Positions 1 to 9,307 of a stretch of 28,410 nucleotides of DNA are shown in pieces. Each line of letters opens with the position of its first letter. Position 1 is the stretch's first letter. The position numbers and the translations under genes are program-made. The notes under the pieces are model-generated. The model saw only the letters and a list, made by a program, of their open reading frames with translations. It made no database searches and was not told the DNA's origin. Where the stretch lies: the NCBI RefSeq assembly GCF_000003815.2, contig NC_049985.1:19036943-19065352 (forward strand). Direction: 5' to 3'. The DNA is from Branchiostoma floridae (lineage: Eukaryota > Chordata > Leptocardii > Amphioxiformes > Branchiostomatidae).

Positions 1-290
1 TTCAAACTAGATAAAACATCAAAAAGCAAACACGCTACATTTCTTTATGGTGTATACGGTATGAAAGTAATGTTAAATGTAGCTTTAACGTTAATAGACA
101 AAGTTTTGATGATGTTAGCTGTGGGATGGTATCTGTGCCAAATACCATAGTAATTTCACAGTAATAGCGGCTCTCCATTGATGGTAAAGTGATTTTTTCA
201 AACAGTCGGCCTACCTCAATGACTACTCATCATACAAAATCTGGCAAAATGATGCAAAGAACCCCAGCCCTTCTGACCGATATCACTTAC

Positions 291-359
291 GTTGAAGGAT
301 CCGAGGAAGTTTGGACTCCAGAGCGTCGCGCACTCCTGCCTGCTTCTGGTCACTCTCAG
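291..359 (-). CDS. 69-nt repeat exon E
   Basis: Phase 1/1, 69 nt, ATTAG acceptor. The donor is GTAAGT and the last exon base is C rather than G, so the next junction codon would begin with C. The module begins E-S-D-Q-K-Q and continues A-G-V-R-D-A-L-E-S-K-L-P, ending I-L-Q. It is the last copy visible; the gene must continue beyond position 1. Confidence 0.63.
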
Positions 360-3300
360 CTAATACATTATAAGAACGATAAGTGAGCTTTATTGTAATG
401 AAAGCCATATCATGAAATCTCCGTTATATCGATCGTAAATGAAATGTTGTAGATGATAGAGAAGCTTGGAACAGACGATACCTATACAATTTTTTTCATT
501 GTCATATCTTTAACGTTGACCACATTCCAATACAGACGTCATTCTATTACAATTGGTACTTAAATAAAATCCATCAACTATTTTCTTGTTCTGATCTATC
601 GCCATACAATGTGGCCAACAAGGTGTTATTGGATGGGACGACTACTCTCTCTCTCTCTCTCTTGGCAGCTAGGGGCTGAATTGCGAGGAGCTTACAATAG
701 GCGGGGCTAAATCGCAAGGGTCTGAAGCGAGCTGCCATTCGGCGCCAGTCAGTTAACCTCAATACGACAGTAATTGCCCCAGGTGCGGCCGTGGGACTGT
801 AGAGTTTGAACCACCCGCACCGGGAAGGTCCCTCACTCTTTTCGATAATTGTGGTGCTTTTTTGAACGAGCGTGAGGTGTGGTTCTCCTCAAACACTGGG
901 CCTCCATTAAAAGGAGTCTTAACTCCAGAGGGGAGTGTTATTTTCCAATAGATCATGTATCAGTGAATGCACAAAAAGCGGATGTTTTTCATGATTTCAC
1001 TCGTGGTAAAATGAACAACGTGTGTTTGTATAACAATATGACACTCATTAAAACCATGCCGACCCTACCCATGTATTTTCTATACATATTGACACTTCCT
1101 TCATCGTGCATATTTTGGCATAAATGAGAGGCGATGTTCACATCAAGAAAGCCAATTGTTCAAATAGAAAGTAAGAACAAAGAACTCATAACAAGACGGG
1201 ATTTTAACATCGCCTCTCAAATTGTTTTGTAAGATATCTTTTGTCAGGCTTTGTCAGACATTTGTATTCAGCCAAATGCTGACATTAATTAATTTGATTA
1301 AAGAGTTATTGTGGAGTTTCATAATACTGAATGCTTTTGTACATGAGGTTATTGGTTACTTTATCATATAATGTGAAGTAGTATGCATTTTTTAGTTCCT
1401 AAAATTGATGACTATCAGAAAATAACACTATCTACTGGAGTTAAGGACTCCTTTAAAGGACTACTATATGAGGGACGACCCTAACCGAAGATAGGTACTC
1501 ATTTTTACCTGAGTAAACTGAGGAAAGTTGTGTAAAGTGTCTTTCCCAATTGCAAAGGGCACAACATCGGTAATATGGCAGGGTTTAAACTCGCGGCCTC
1601 TGGGCCTTGAGGAAAACACGCTGCCGCTGTGCCACGTGATCTTAAGTATTAACATAGAAATTTGACAAACATCAAGCAAAGAAACCCGGCCCTAATTACC
1701 TCAATGAAATGTCATGGAGGTTATATTTTACCCAGCGTTTGTGTGTCTGTCTGTCTGTCTGTCAACAAGATAACTCAAGAACGGCTGGATGGATTGGTTT
1801 CATACTTGGCGTGTTGGTGGGGTGCGATGAAAGCTGGAAGTGATTGGATTTTGGGCCCCCTACCGGCTTCCCTTGGTACTGCAGCGCCACTTCCGGTTTT
1901 GCTATCTCGTGTTCTGAACACGCTATGGTCACGATTTTTGAGTGTTAGAGAGCTCTTGTGCTCAGAAATAAGTGACATAAGTTTTGGCCCCCTACCAACT
2001 AGGTTTGGGATAGCAGGGGCATTTTTGTCAAAAACTTCTGAAGAGTATAACTCAAGAAGGGAACAATGGATTTTCATGATTTTTGGTATGTAGGTACCTT
2101 AGACAATGTTGTACAAGATAAAATACTTATTATGCAAAATAGGAGTACATTTGCATAATTAATGAGAATATTCTATCATAGCAGTTTTTTCAATGTATCT
2201 CTTGTCCCGGACATGATATAGTCTTGACATTTAGGTGGTAAATAGCTTGCAGTGTCATGACAAAGTGGGGCAGATTCCAGCCCCCTAACATGTAATTTCG
2301 GAACTGCAGGGGCGTTTTTGTCAAGACATTCCAAAGAGGATAACTGCAGAAAGGATTGACGGATTGGCATCATTTTAGGGGTGCAGGTAGTTTAGGCAAA
2401 GGTGTTCATAATGATATACATGTTATGCAAATGAGGACCTTATTTGCATAATTGATTAGGAAATTGTAAAATACCATTATTAGCAATAACTGGACTTCAA
2501 TAAATGTAACACTTATTAATTATGATAAATGGAATATAAGCAGATACCAAATATGGTAATGAGGAACTTATTTGCATAATTTAAGTAAAAATTGCATTAT
2601 GTCTAATGATTGGCATTTTATACTTGTGAGATGTGTACGTTAGTAAATGATGAACGCATAAATTATGTTAATGTATTAGTCAATTGCATAAAATTTACAA
2701 AAGCTCTAAATTGTCATGGAGGTATGAGGTCGCCGAATTCTAGTTAACAATATTAGTTACCTTGGATGATTTCAAGAAGTTTGTCTTTCAGAAGGTCGAT
2801 CAGTTCCCTCTGCTGCTGGTCACTGTTAGCTAATATCATGATAAGAATGATGAGTGAGATTTAACGTAATGCACGCATCATGAATTATCCGTCACATCGA
2901 TGGTAAATAAAATGTTGTAAATGATAAGGAAGCTTGGAACAGATGATACCTATACAATTCTTTTATCGACATATCTTTTAAGTTGACCACATTTTAATAC
3001 AGATGAAAATACATGATAACCACGTTATTCTATTACGGTTGGTACTAAATAAAATATATTAAAAATTTTATTTGTCTTGAATCTATTGCCATACAATGTG
3101 GCCATGGCAAACAAGGTGTTTTTTGGGTGAGCCGACTACTCTCTCTTGGCAGCCAGAGGCTGAATTGTGAGGAGCTTACAATAGGCGGGGCTAAATCGCA
3201 AGGGTCTGGATCGACCAGCGTTACTCAGGTGACCTCAATACGACAGTAATTGCCTCAGATGCGGCCATGGGATTGTTGGGTTTAAAGCACTCGCACCGGG

Positions 3301-6300
3301 AAGGTCCCCTACTCTTTTTCATAAGTGTGGTGGGTTCTTTAACCTGCGTGGGATGTGACTCCTATCCGAGGGACTGCCCTAATCGAAGCTAGGTACTCAT
3401 TTTAACCTGAGTAAAGTGAGGAAAGTCGTGTAAAGTGCCTTTCCCAATTGCAAGGACGCGGACTCTCGGCCTGAGGCAAACACGCTGCCGCAGCGCCACT
3501 CGATCTCACGTATTAACTAGTTAGTTTTGGCATCCGTCTGTCTCGGAAGACAATGGTAGGCAGACGGGTTTAAGGGGTCCCGTCTGCCTGGCCTGCACTT
3601 GGGTTTTTAAGGCAAAGGAGGGGTGTGCACGTCCTTCTCCACCCTCTCGTCCACTGGCGCACTACTCCTACAGGGGCAACTGTATGCAACGTGTAAGACG
3701 GCCCCAGCAGATGCAGGTTTGTTGTTTGGAGTTTCCGTCTCCTAGGAGGACTTCCGACCAAGGATGCAAGGGGTTCCTCCTACCTCTGACTCATGTGTCA
3801 TGGCGGGTGCGTCATGCCCGAACATGCCCCTATGGCCTGTCACCACCACAAAGGCCTGTCACTGCCACTAACAAACTAACACGTATTAACTATTCATCAT
3901 AGAAATATGACAAAATGATACAAAGAAACCCGACCCGTATGACCGATATTAGTTACCTTCAATGATCCCAGGAAGTTTGTTCACCAGAACGTCGACCACT
4001 CCTCCCTGCTTCTGGTCACTCTCAGCTAATACATAAAAAGAATGATGAGTGAGCTTTAATGTAATAAAAGCCATATTATGACGTCTCCGTTATATCGATG
4101 GTAAATGAAATGTTGCAGATGATAGAGAAGCTTGGAACCGACGATACTTTTATTTTTTTCATTGTTATATCTTTAACGTTGACCACAGTCCAATGCAGAT
4201 GACCATGTTATTCTATTACAATTGGTACAAAAATAAAATCTATCTATTTTCTTGTCTTGAATCTATCGCCATACCATGTGGCCAACAAAGTGTTATTAGG
4301 TGGGACGACTACTCTCTCAAGGCAGCTAGGGGCTGAATTGCGAGGAACTTACAATAGGCGGGGCTAAATCGCAAGGGTTTGGATCGACCGGCGTCACTCA
4401 GGTGATCTCAATACGACTGCCACAAGTGTCTGGAGCGAGCTGCCATTCGGCGCAACTTAGGTGACATCAATACGTCAGTAATTTCCCCAGGTGCGGCCAT
4501 GGAATTGTAGGGTTTGAGCCTCTCAAACCTGGGTGGTCCCCTTCTCTTTTCGATAAATGTGGTGGGTTTTTTAACGAAGATATGTACTCATTTCTATTTG
4601 AGTAAAGTAAGGAAAGTCGTGTAAAGTGCCTTTCCCAAGAGCACAAGATCGGTGACATGGCAGGATTCGAACTCACGACCTCTCGATCCTGAGGCAAACA
4701 CGCTGCCGCTGTGCCACTCGATCAAACGTATTAACTAATCATCAGAGAAATCTGGCAAAAATCATGCAAAGAACCCCGGCCCTTATAACCGATATTAGTT
4801 ACCTTGAATGACCCGAAGAAGTCTGTCCTGCATAAGGTTGACCAATTCCGCCTGCTTCTGGTCACTCTCAGCTAATACATTATAATAATGATGAGTGAGC
4901 TTTAATGTAATAAAAGCCATATCATGAATTCTCAATCATATCGATGGTAAATGAAATGTTGTAGGTGATAAAAAAGCTTGGAACAGATGATACCTATAAC
5001 GTTACAGGCTCGTTCTCATTTAAATGTCGAAATGCTGTCGCCTGACTTTACACCTTGATATGGAGCAAATTATAGACAACATCACTGGTTCCTTCATTTT
5101 TCCACAACCCCTGTAATGTTTTACAGATGCACAACATTATTCCTATAGGTTTATGGGTTAGACGATCATTATAGCCACGGGTGGGATTTCATACCCTAAA
5201 ATTGGCTGTCTCCTGAGAAGAAACGAAGAATTCAAATAGTAGCCAAAAATGTTACAATTCAGTTCCCAGAATGATTGCTCGGCAGGTACCCAGGAAACCA
5301 GCTACCCTGGCCCTCTGCCCGATCACGTCAGATCGCTCCTGTCACTGATCTTGGAGGCTGTGTGAGGTGGTTTATGCCTGTCGCCAGATTTTGTAACAAA
5401 CGTTAGCACAACTAGTGCGATGGTTGCCACGGTTATATTATGCACGTATAAGACTAGAAATGGCCGTTTTTGTTACGCTATACCGTTTTTTTTTTATTTC
5501 TAAAGAAGAAAGAGTTGTTGACTGTCATTTGTATCCCACCTTGCTCAACAACATGTTGTACAGAAATGACTGTAACAAACGTTACCATTGTTTGATGCTG
5601 TCTAAGCTTTCTATTTGACCAGGTGTAAAAAAGCTGTCCACATTTCAAAGGTCCCTAGGGACATCCACTTATACCGAAATGATGTAGTCAATAATGCAAG
5701 TCCTTTCGAAGAACACAGGGTAAAGTCTACTGCTGTAACAAACGTTACTGGTACGTTTGTTACATGCCCTGTAATGCATTACCAATGGGACCGAAAAAAA
5801 TAAGTTGCCATTTTTTTGGCTATGGTTAAAAGGGGAATTTTCCCAAACAACCAAGTAGTTTTGAGTGAAAATAAAGCCGATTTTTTTTTCGACCAAAAAA
5901 ATGCCATTTTCGACATTTTAATGAGAACGAGTGTACAATTTGTTTTCATTGTCATATCTTTAACGTTGACAACATTTCAATACAGATGACAATACATAGT
6001 GACCACGTTGAGGCTCTCCCAAACACGGGACCTCCATTTAACGTTCTATCCGAGGGACGACCCTAACTGAAGCTCGGTTCTCATAATTACTTACATAATT
6101 AGGGACATTCAGGCACCTTTTTTTTCACCAGGTCAGATAAATAACGTAGAAAGCATCAGACAATGGTAAAGTTTCTTACATTCATTTATACAATATCCAG
6201 TTGAGAAAGTTGGGCTACAAATGACAGTCAATAACCTTTTTTTTTCAGTCAAAAAAGCTGTAGAGTGTCACAAAAACGACAGTTTGTAGTCTAACACATG

Positions 6301-7318
6301 ACTCATATAACCGTGCCGACCGTCATACTCGTGGTGGTAATGTTTGTTACCGAATTTGGCGACAGGCATAGACTACCTTACACAGCCTCCAAGATCAATG
6401 ACAGTAGCGATCTGACGTGATCTGTCAGAGGGCCTGAGTAACTGGTTTCACCTGCCGAACAATAGTTTGGGGAACTGAATTCCTACATTTTTGACGTCTG
6501 CTCAGGCGACAGCCATTTTTTAGGGTGTGGAATCCCACCTGTGGCTATAATTTCTTTCAAGCCATCAACCAAAACGATTTTTGCGGTGAATATTTTGTAA
6601 AACATTGCAGGAGTTTTGGAAAAACAAAGGGAGCAGTCTGTAATTCGCTACATGTGAAGTCGTAACGTCAGGCAATTCTCACATTTCAATGAGAATAAAC
6701 CATTGACTATTCATCATAGAAATCTGACAAAAACTAGGCAAAGAACCGCGGCCCTTATGACCGATATTAGTTACCTTGAAGTGTCTGAAGAAGTTTGTCT
6801 TTCAGAGCCTCGACCATTTCAAGCTGCTGCTGGTCACTCAGAGCTAATACATGGTAAGAATGATGAGTAAGCTTTAGTGCAATGAAGCCATGTCATGAAT
6901 TCTCCGTCATATTGATGGTAAATGAAATGTTGTAGATGATAGAAAAGCTTGGAACAGAACTATACAATTTTTTTCATTTTCATATTTTAAAGTTGACCAC
7001 ATTCCAATACAGATGACAATACAGATGACCGCGTTATTCCATCTTTACAATTGGTACAAAAAATGTATCAACTATTTTCTTGTCTTGAATATATTGCCAA
7101 CAAAGTGTCCTTGAAATCCTTTTGACAAAAAATATTGTGGATTTCACTGTTCTTATTGCTATTGCACTATAGTCGTGCTAAAGAGATGTATCAATCATGC
7201 TTAAAAGAAAGGTTTACAATTCCAACATTGAAAGATCCTAACTTGTTTGAAACTTACCTGAACTTGAAGGAGAAAGAAGTGCCGCAAATACAAGGACGAT
7301 GACAGCGAGAACGCGCAT
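291..7318 (-). CDS. Secreted protein gene made of tandem 23-residue exons (partial, family not recognised)
   Basis: Six exons read from right to left: 7318-7258, 6843-6775, 4871-4803, 4025-3957, 2829-2761, 359-291. The first encodes a hydrophobic signal peptide starting MRVLAVIV and ends in phase 1. Each of the other five is exactly 69 nt, begins after an ATTAG acceptor with CT, ends one base into a codon, and is followed by a GTAACT or GTAAGT donor. Every junction is therefore in frame. Each module has 22 whole residues plus a split codon (usually GCT, Ala). S2, D3, Q4, Q6 and L17 are invariant, position 5 is K/Q, 16 is K/R, and 9, 10, 13, 17, 20 and 21 are mostly hydrophobic, as in an amphipathic helix. 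There is no cysteine and no dibasic cleavage site. The secreted location is inferred from the signal peptide. Function is unknown. The gene continues past the left edge. Confidence 0.72.
600..855. repeat. Intron block shared by three units (also 3080-3340 and 4255-4565)
   Basis: A block of about 260 bp with GGCAGCTAGGGGCTGAATTG, CAATAGGCGGGGCTAAATCG and GGTGCGGCC, followed by a CACTCTTTTCGATAA-like stretch, occurs three times in the same orientation. It includes the distal part of a minus-strand SINE, so that SINE was probably present before at least two of the duplications. A (CT)n run at about 643-661 is part of the first copy. Confidence 0.65.
911..1452. mobile_element. MITE with about 35-bp inverted ends and TTAA flanks
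   Basis: The left arm (911-945) includes GGAGTCTTAACTCC and GTGTTATTTTC. The right arm (about 1417-1452) is its near reverse complement, with GAAAATAACAC and GGAGTTAAGGACTCC. TTAA lies directly outside both ends (907-910 and 1453-1456), as expected for a target duplication. The insertion splits a minus-strand SINE. An internal perfect 13-bp inverted repeat, GAGAGGCGATGTT at 1126-1138 and its complement at 1206-1218, adds a second hairpin. There is no coding capacity. The TTAA preference recalls piggyBac-type elements, but the terminal bases do not settle the family. Confidence 0.65.
1460..1655 (-). mobile_element. tRNA-derived SINE, head part
   Basis: On the minus strand the head begins near 1648 with GTGGCACAGCGGCAGCGTG, an A-box-like sequence, and has a B-box-like GAGTTTAAACC near 1590. 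The body continues toward 1460. The distal part (783-906) is separated by the TTAA-flanked MITE. Related copies sit at about 3340-3512 and 4480-4722. Confidence 0.6.
1699..2746. repeat. Interspersed repeat inserted in unit D
   Basis: Starts with TGTCATGGAGGTTATATTTT and a (GTCT)n run. It contains at least three degenerate internal copies of a GATAACTCAAGAANGG...GGATT...GTAGGTA motif (about 1770, 2045, 2335) and a recurring TTATGCAAAT...TTTGCATAAT segment. Part of it (about 2200-2440) recurs inverted at 12480-12730. It breaks the unit-D intron between 1698 and 2747. The 143-codon open frame across it has no recognisable domain. Confidence 0.55.
2761..2829 (-). CDS. 69-nt repeat exon D
   Basis: Phase 1/1, 69 nt. 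The acceptor is ATTAG before CTAACAG, the donor GTAACT. The module begins N-S-D-Q-Q-Q and continues R-E-L-I-D-L-L-K-D-K-L-L, ending I-I-Q; it is the most regular amphipathic version. Just past its donor the duplicated intron block is interrupted by about 1.05 kb of interspersed repeat (about 1699-2746). Confidence 0.68.
3340..3512 (-). mobile_element. tRNA-derived SINE copy, B-box region partly deleted
   Basis: Minus strand. The head near 3508 reads GTGGCGCTGCGGCAGCGTG, followed by TTTGCCTCAGGCC. The B-box part is shortened compared with the copies at 1560-1655 and 4665-4722. Its body shares AACCTGAGTAAAGTGAGGAAA and CTTTCCCAATTGCA in plus orientation with the others. Confidence 0.55.
3513..3880. 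other. Unit-specific intron insert, no gene seen
   Basis: This GC-richer stretch between the SINE head and unit C has no counterpart in the other units and carries no convincing exon. The short reading frames on both strands have no recognisable features. It was probably inserted, but I see no clear terminal repeats. Confidence 0.4.
3957..4025 (-). CDS. 69-nt repeat exon C
   Basis: Phase 1/1, 69 nt, ATTAG acceptor and GTAACT donor. The module begins E-S-D-Q-K-Q and continues G-G-V-V-D-V-L-V-N-K-L-P, ending I-I-E. It has Gly-Gly at positions 7-8 and Pro at 18, which would weaken a helix compared with modules A, B and D. Confidence 0.68.
4480..4722 (-). mobile_element. tRNA-derived SINE copy
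   Basis: Minus-strand head near 4718 with GTGGCACAGCGGCAGCGTG, then TTTGCCTCAGGATCGAGAGG and a B-box-like GAGTTCGAATCC. The body runs left to about 4480 with an internal deletion relative to the copy that starts near 3512. Confidence 0.6.
4803..4871 (-). CDS. 69-nt repeat exon B
   Basis: Same borders as exon A (ATTAG acceptor, GTAACT donor, phase 1/1). The module begins E-S-D-Q-K-Q and continues A-E-L-V-N-L-M-Q-D-R-L-L, ending V-I-Q. The intron between A and B is the longest after that of D, because two long-TIR MITEs lie in it. Confidence 0.68.
5008..5934. mobile_element. Non-autonomous DNA transposon (MITE-1), inverted ends
   Basis: The left end has CTCGTTCTCATTTAAATGTC and the right end GACATTTTAATGAGAACGAG, inverted copies of each other. 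The unit-B intron is interrupted after ACCTATA and resumes at TACAATTTG, consistent with a TA target duplication. The interior carries TGTAACAAACGTTA-type sequence near 5392, 5566 and 5735; the last is a longer inverted repeat, AACAAACGTT-act-ggtACGTTTGTT. No transposase frame is present. Confidence 0.65.
6071..6704. mobile_element. Second copy of the MITE-1 family, opposite orientation
   Basis: Sequence at about 6300-6690 is a diverged reverse complement of 5010-5440. For example, GGCGACAGGCATAGAC at 6359 matches the complement of the 5370 region, and the CAATGAGAATAAACC end at about 6690 mirrors the MITE-1 left end. It seems to lie inside a truncated SINE (6008-6070), since the SINE stops at GAAGCTCGG and unit A begins soon after 6704. 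The left boundary is uncertain. Confidence 0.55.
6775..6843 (-). CDS. 69-nt repeat exon A
   Basis: Acceptor ATTAG precedes CTCTGAG, and donor GTAACT follows. The module begins L-S-D-Q-Q-Q and continues L-E-M-V-E-A-L-K-D-K-L-L, ending T-L-Q. It is closest to the signal-peptide exon. An upstream CTTACTCAT stretch, shared in similar form by the other copies, could serve as branch-point region. Confidence 0.68.
7258..7318 (-). CDS. Exon 1: signal peptide
   Basis: The ATG has its A at 7318 and is followed by 20 codons rich in V, L, A and I that end in SPSSS, a plausible signal-peptidase region. The exon ends with one base of a split codon at 7258, followed by donor GTAAGT. The frame stays open upstream of the ATG, so a start further 5' is possible. 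I chose 7318 because the hydrophobic stretch begins immediately after it. The phase-1 exit matches the phase-1 entry of the 69-nt exons to the left. The ends of the 5' UTR and the promoter were not identified. Confidence 0.68.
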
Positions 7319-7459
7319 GTTGGCTTGTCTTCTCTCTGAAGTAGGATCAAGCTTTGAATTAATATGCATGAAGGATTGGGCCTTTTGTGAACGTCCGCAT
7401 GGACGTAACATTTGATTCTGAAATTTCCAGGGAATAACCTTTATCACATGCACCCTCTA

Positions 7460-8895
7460 TCTCATTATTTAACTAGTAAAGTAACAGATACAATTTTAAA
7501 ATCTCTTACTAGTAAAATAATGGGATAAAGGGGTGCTATCACATTATCTTACTAATACACAACTATGCCAACAATCACGTTTTCTATCATGAAATACAAT
7601 TCAGGGCTAAATAAATGTGTTGAATAACCAAGTCTATCGGAGAGGTTTGACCAAGGGCTGTGCTCTGTCCTCTTGTTACCTGCTTGAAAAAAATCAGGTA
7701 TTGCTTATGGTAGGGATCACGATTTGGAGTTTGTGATTCCGGACCGATATCTTTAGAATCCCTGGATGTACTGCGATGACGTTTGCTATGGGGGTCGATA
7801 TTGTGAGCCGTTGTGCTTTAGCGTTTGCCGTCTTTGTAACGGCGTTGCATTCATGACGAGTTCTCTATCCCTCTTGAAATTTGTTGGTTCACGGGAACCT
7901 TAGCTTTAACTTGATATATTCATTGTTGACTACTGGTTACTAGTATAGCACTGTAATAGAAAAAAGTTCACTCTGTTGAAGACCCTGCGCACGCACGTTC
8001 TATCGTGGAACGAGGTCTCCCAACGTATTGTCGCAGTTTTTTTCGGGTGTAAACTTGTTGCTCCTCAAATTAACCGGGCAAATTTGGTTTCATTGGAAAG
8101 GCAATGCAATGAACTATCACATTGTGGAATTAGATCTGGACAAAAATTGCTAAAGTTTCAAAAGCCATAGTGCCAGATGTCTATTTGCATCGTACAAAAT
8201 ATGCACACGGTTGTGCTGGAAAAATCTTACACATATGAAAAACTATAAACATTATGCAAGGCTAAGGTCTATTCGTTGCATCTGAGAAAGTTGTTTACAC
8301 CCATGCGACGGCATCAAGCCGTGACCCGGTGTGCGCGGAGTCTTAGAGAATAACGCGTTTTATGTGATTTGTAGCGTTTATGAAAACCCCGGAAGTAGAA
8401 CTGAATGTTCAATGCTTGGCCCTTCGACTGTCACAGCCAAGGAAGACATCCTTCGTTCCCTCACCTAGAATCTGGACAGTAAATATGTACCCACCTGTGA
8501 CAAAAAAGTGGTGACAGTGTTAGAGATCTTCAAGGTTGCATCGCTGACCTGCCCGGGTCACACCTGATCTGTGAATGCTGCCTAACCTGTTAACCTGTCA
8601 CACGTGGTCTGGAGATGTTACGTAACTATTTCACCTGAGTGTCCTTCACGAAATGACTTGAGGCAAAATGTCCAAGGTCCGTGGGAAGCGTAGATACTGA
8701 TTGTGCAAATGCATCGTTTTCCATGATATATGATATAACCTTAGATATTCCTTTGTCACATGTATATATATGCGTACATGTGTATTTACTCTCATGTATG
8801 GGACCTCATACATTTGAAATTTGTATCTGAGAAGAGAGGTATCATTTTTACAAACACATGACTGATTTTCACAAATGCCGTACAAAAGTCCAGAG
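7460..8895. other. No gene seen
   Basis: AT-rich sequence between the signal-peptide exon and the SINE. Reading frames are short and look random on both strands. It may hold the promoter and 5' UTR of the minus-strand gene near its left end, but no element stands out. A TATATA run lies near 8764. Confidence 0.4.
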
Positions 8896-8898
8896 TTG

Positions 8899-9101
8899 GA
8901 CCGCGTAGCGCAGTGGAAGTGTGTTCGGCTCGGAACCGAGAGGTCGCGGGTTCACTTATAGTGAGCAATTGGGCTGGTCTCAATCATGATGTTTCTGACC
9001 TAGGGCGAAGAGATGCTGTTACAGATACAATGTTGTAACCCATAACCTTGAGTGGCCTTCAGGTCTTCTTCCGTGGTGAAGATTAAGTAAAAAAAAAAAA
9101 A
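8899..9101 (+). mobile_element. tRNA-derived SINE with poly-A tail
   Basis: The head (8899 to about 8960) resembles a tRNA. The A-box-like TAGCGCAGTGG is followed by a five-pair anticodon stem TTCGG/CCGAG around the seven-base loop CTCGGAA, which would put CGG (Pro-like) at the anticodon. The T-arm then begins GCGGGTTCA but does not close, and no acceptor stem is formed. The sequence runs through an unrelated body into an A-run at 9089-9101. This fits a SINE and not a functional tRNA gene. Confidence 0.6.
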
Positions 9102-9230
9102 CTTCGACGTACTTCAGTCAACTACAACGTACTTTGGTGAACTACAGCGTAGTTCATGAAACTGTCTCCAATGCGACTTAGCTTTCCCAAGTTCGTCGTA
9201 GTTGGCTGAAGTATGGCGTAGCTGAGTTTT
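9102..9230. repeat. Imperfect palindrome, possible MITE
   Basis: TACTTCAGTCAACTACAACG near 9110 and its near reverse complement CGTCGTAGTTGGCTGAAGTA near 9194 would pair over about 25 bp with few mismatches. A third related motif, GAACTACAGCGTAGTTC (itself palindromic), lies between them at about 9139. It abuts the SINE poly-A tail. Confidence 0.5.
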
Positions 9231-9307
9231 GACCGGAATAGAAAAACATAGTCGTCGCGGTATCAATGTTTTGTTCTGTGATCTTACCGGTATCTTTTAC
9301 AATTTCG

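Larger units (their letters stand above)
190..7110. repeat. Five tandem copies of an exon-bearing genomic unit
   Basis: Each unit begins, on the plus strand, near an ATTCATCATAGAAATCTG-like stretch. It then has the 69-nt exon, followed by a conserved intron block containing AAGCTTGGAACAGA and CTTTAACGTTGACCACA. Unit starts are near 205, 1650 (interrupted), 3888, 4735 and 6709. Exon spacing is 2470, 1196, 846 and 1972 bp, and the larger gaps carry inserted elements. Introns as well as exons are recognisably alike, so the array grew by DNA duplication and not by convergence. Confidence 0.75.

Noticed and set aside
1662-2093. 143-codon open frame on the plus strand
   Set aside because: It runs across an interspersed repeat with a (GTCT)n tract and has no recognisable domain.
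291-6843. Reading of the repeat exons as 62-nt, mutually exclusive exons starting at TGACCAG
   Set aside because: The nearer AG is present in most copies, but it would give phase 2/1 borders and does not fit the phase-1 exit of the signal exon. The ATTAG acceptor, seven bases upstream, is conserved in all five copies and gives symmetric 69-nt exons.
8899-8960. Functional tRNA-Pro gene
   Set aside because: The T-arm does not close and no acceptor stem forms. A body and poly-A tail follow, as in a SINE.
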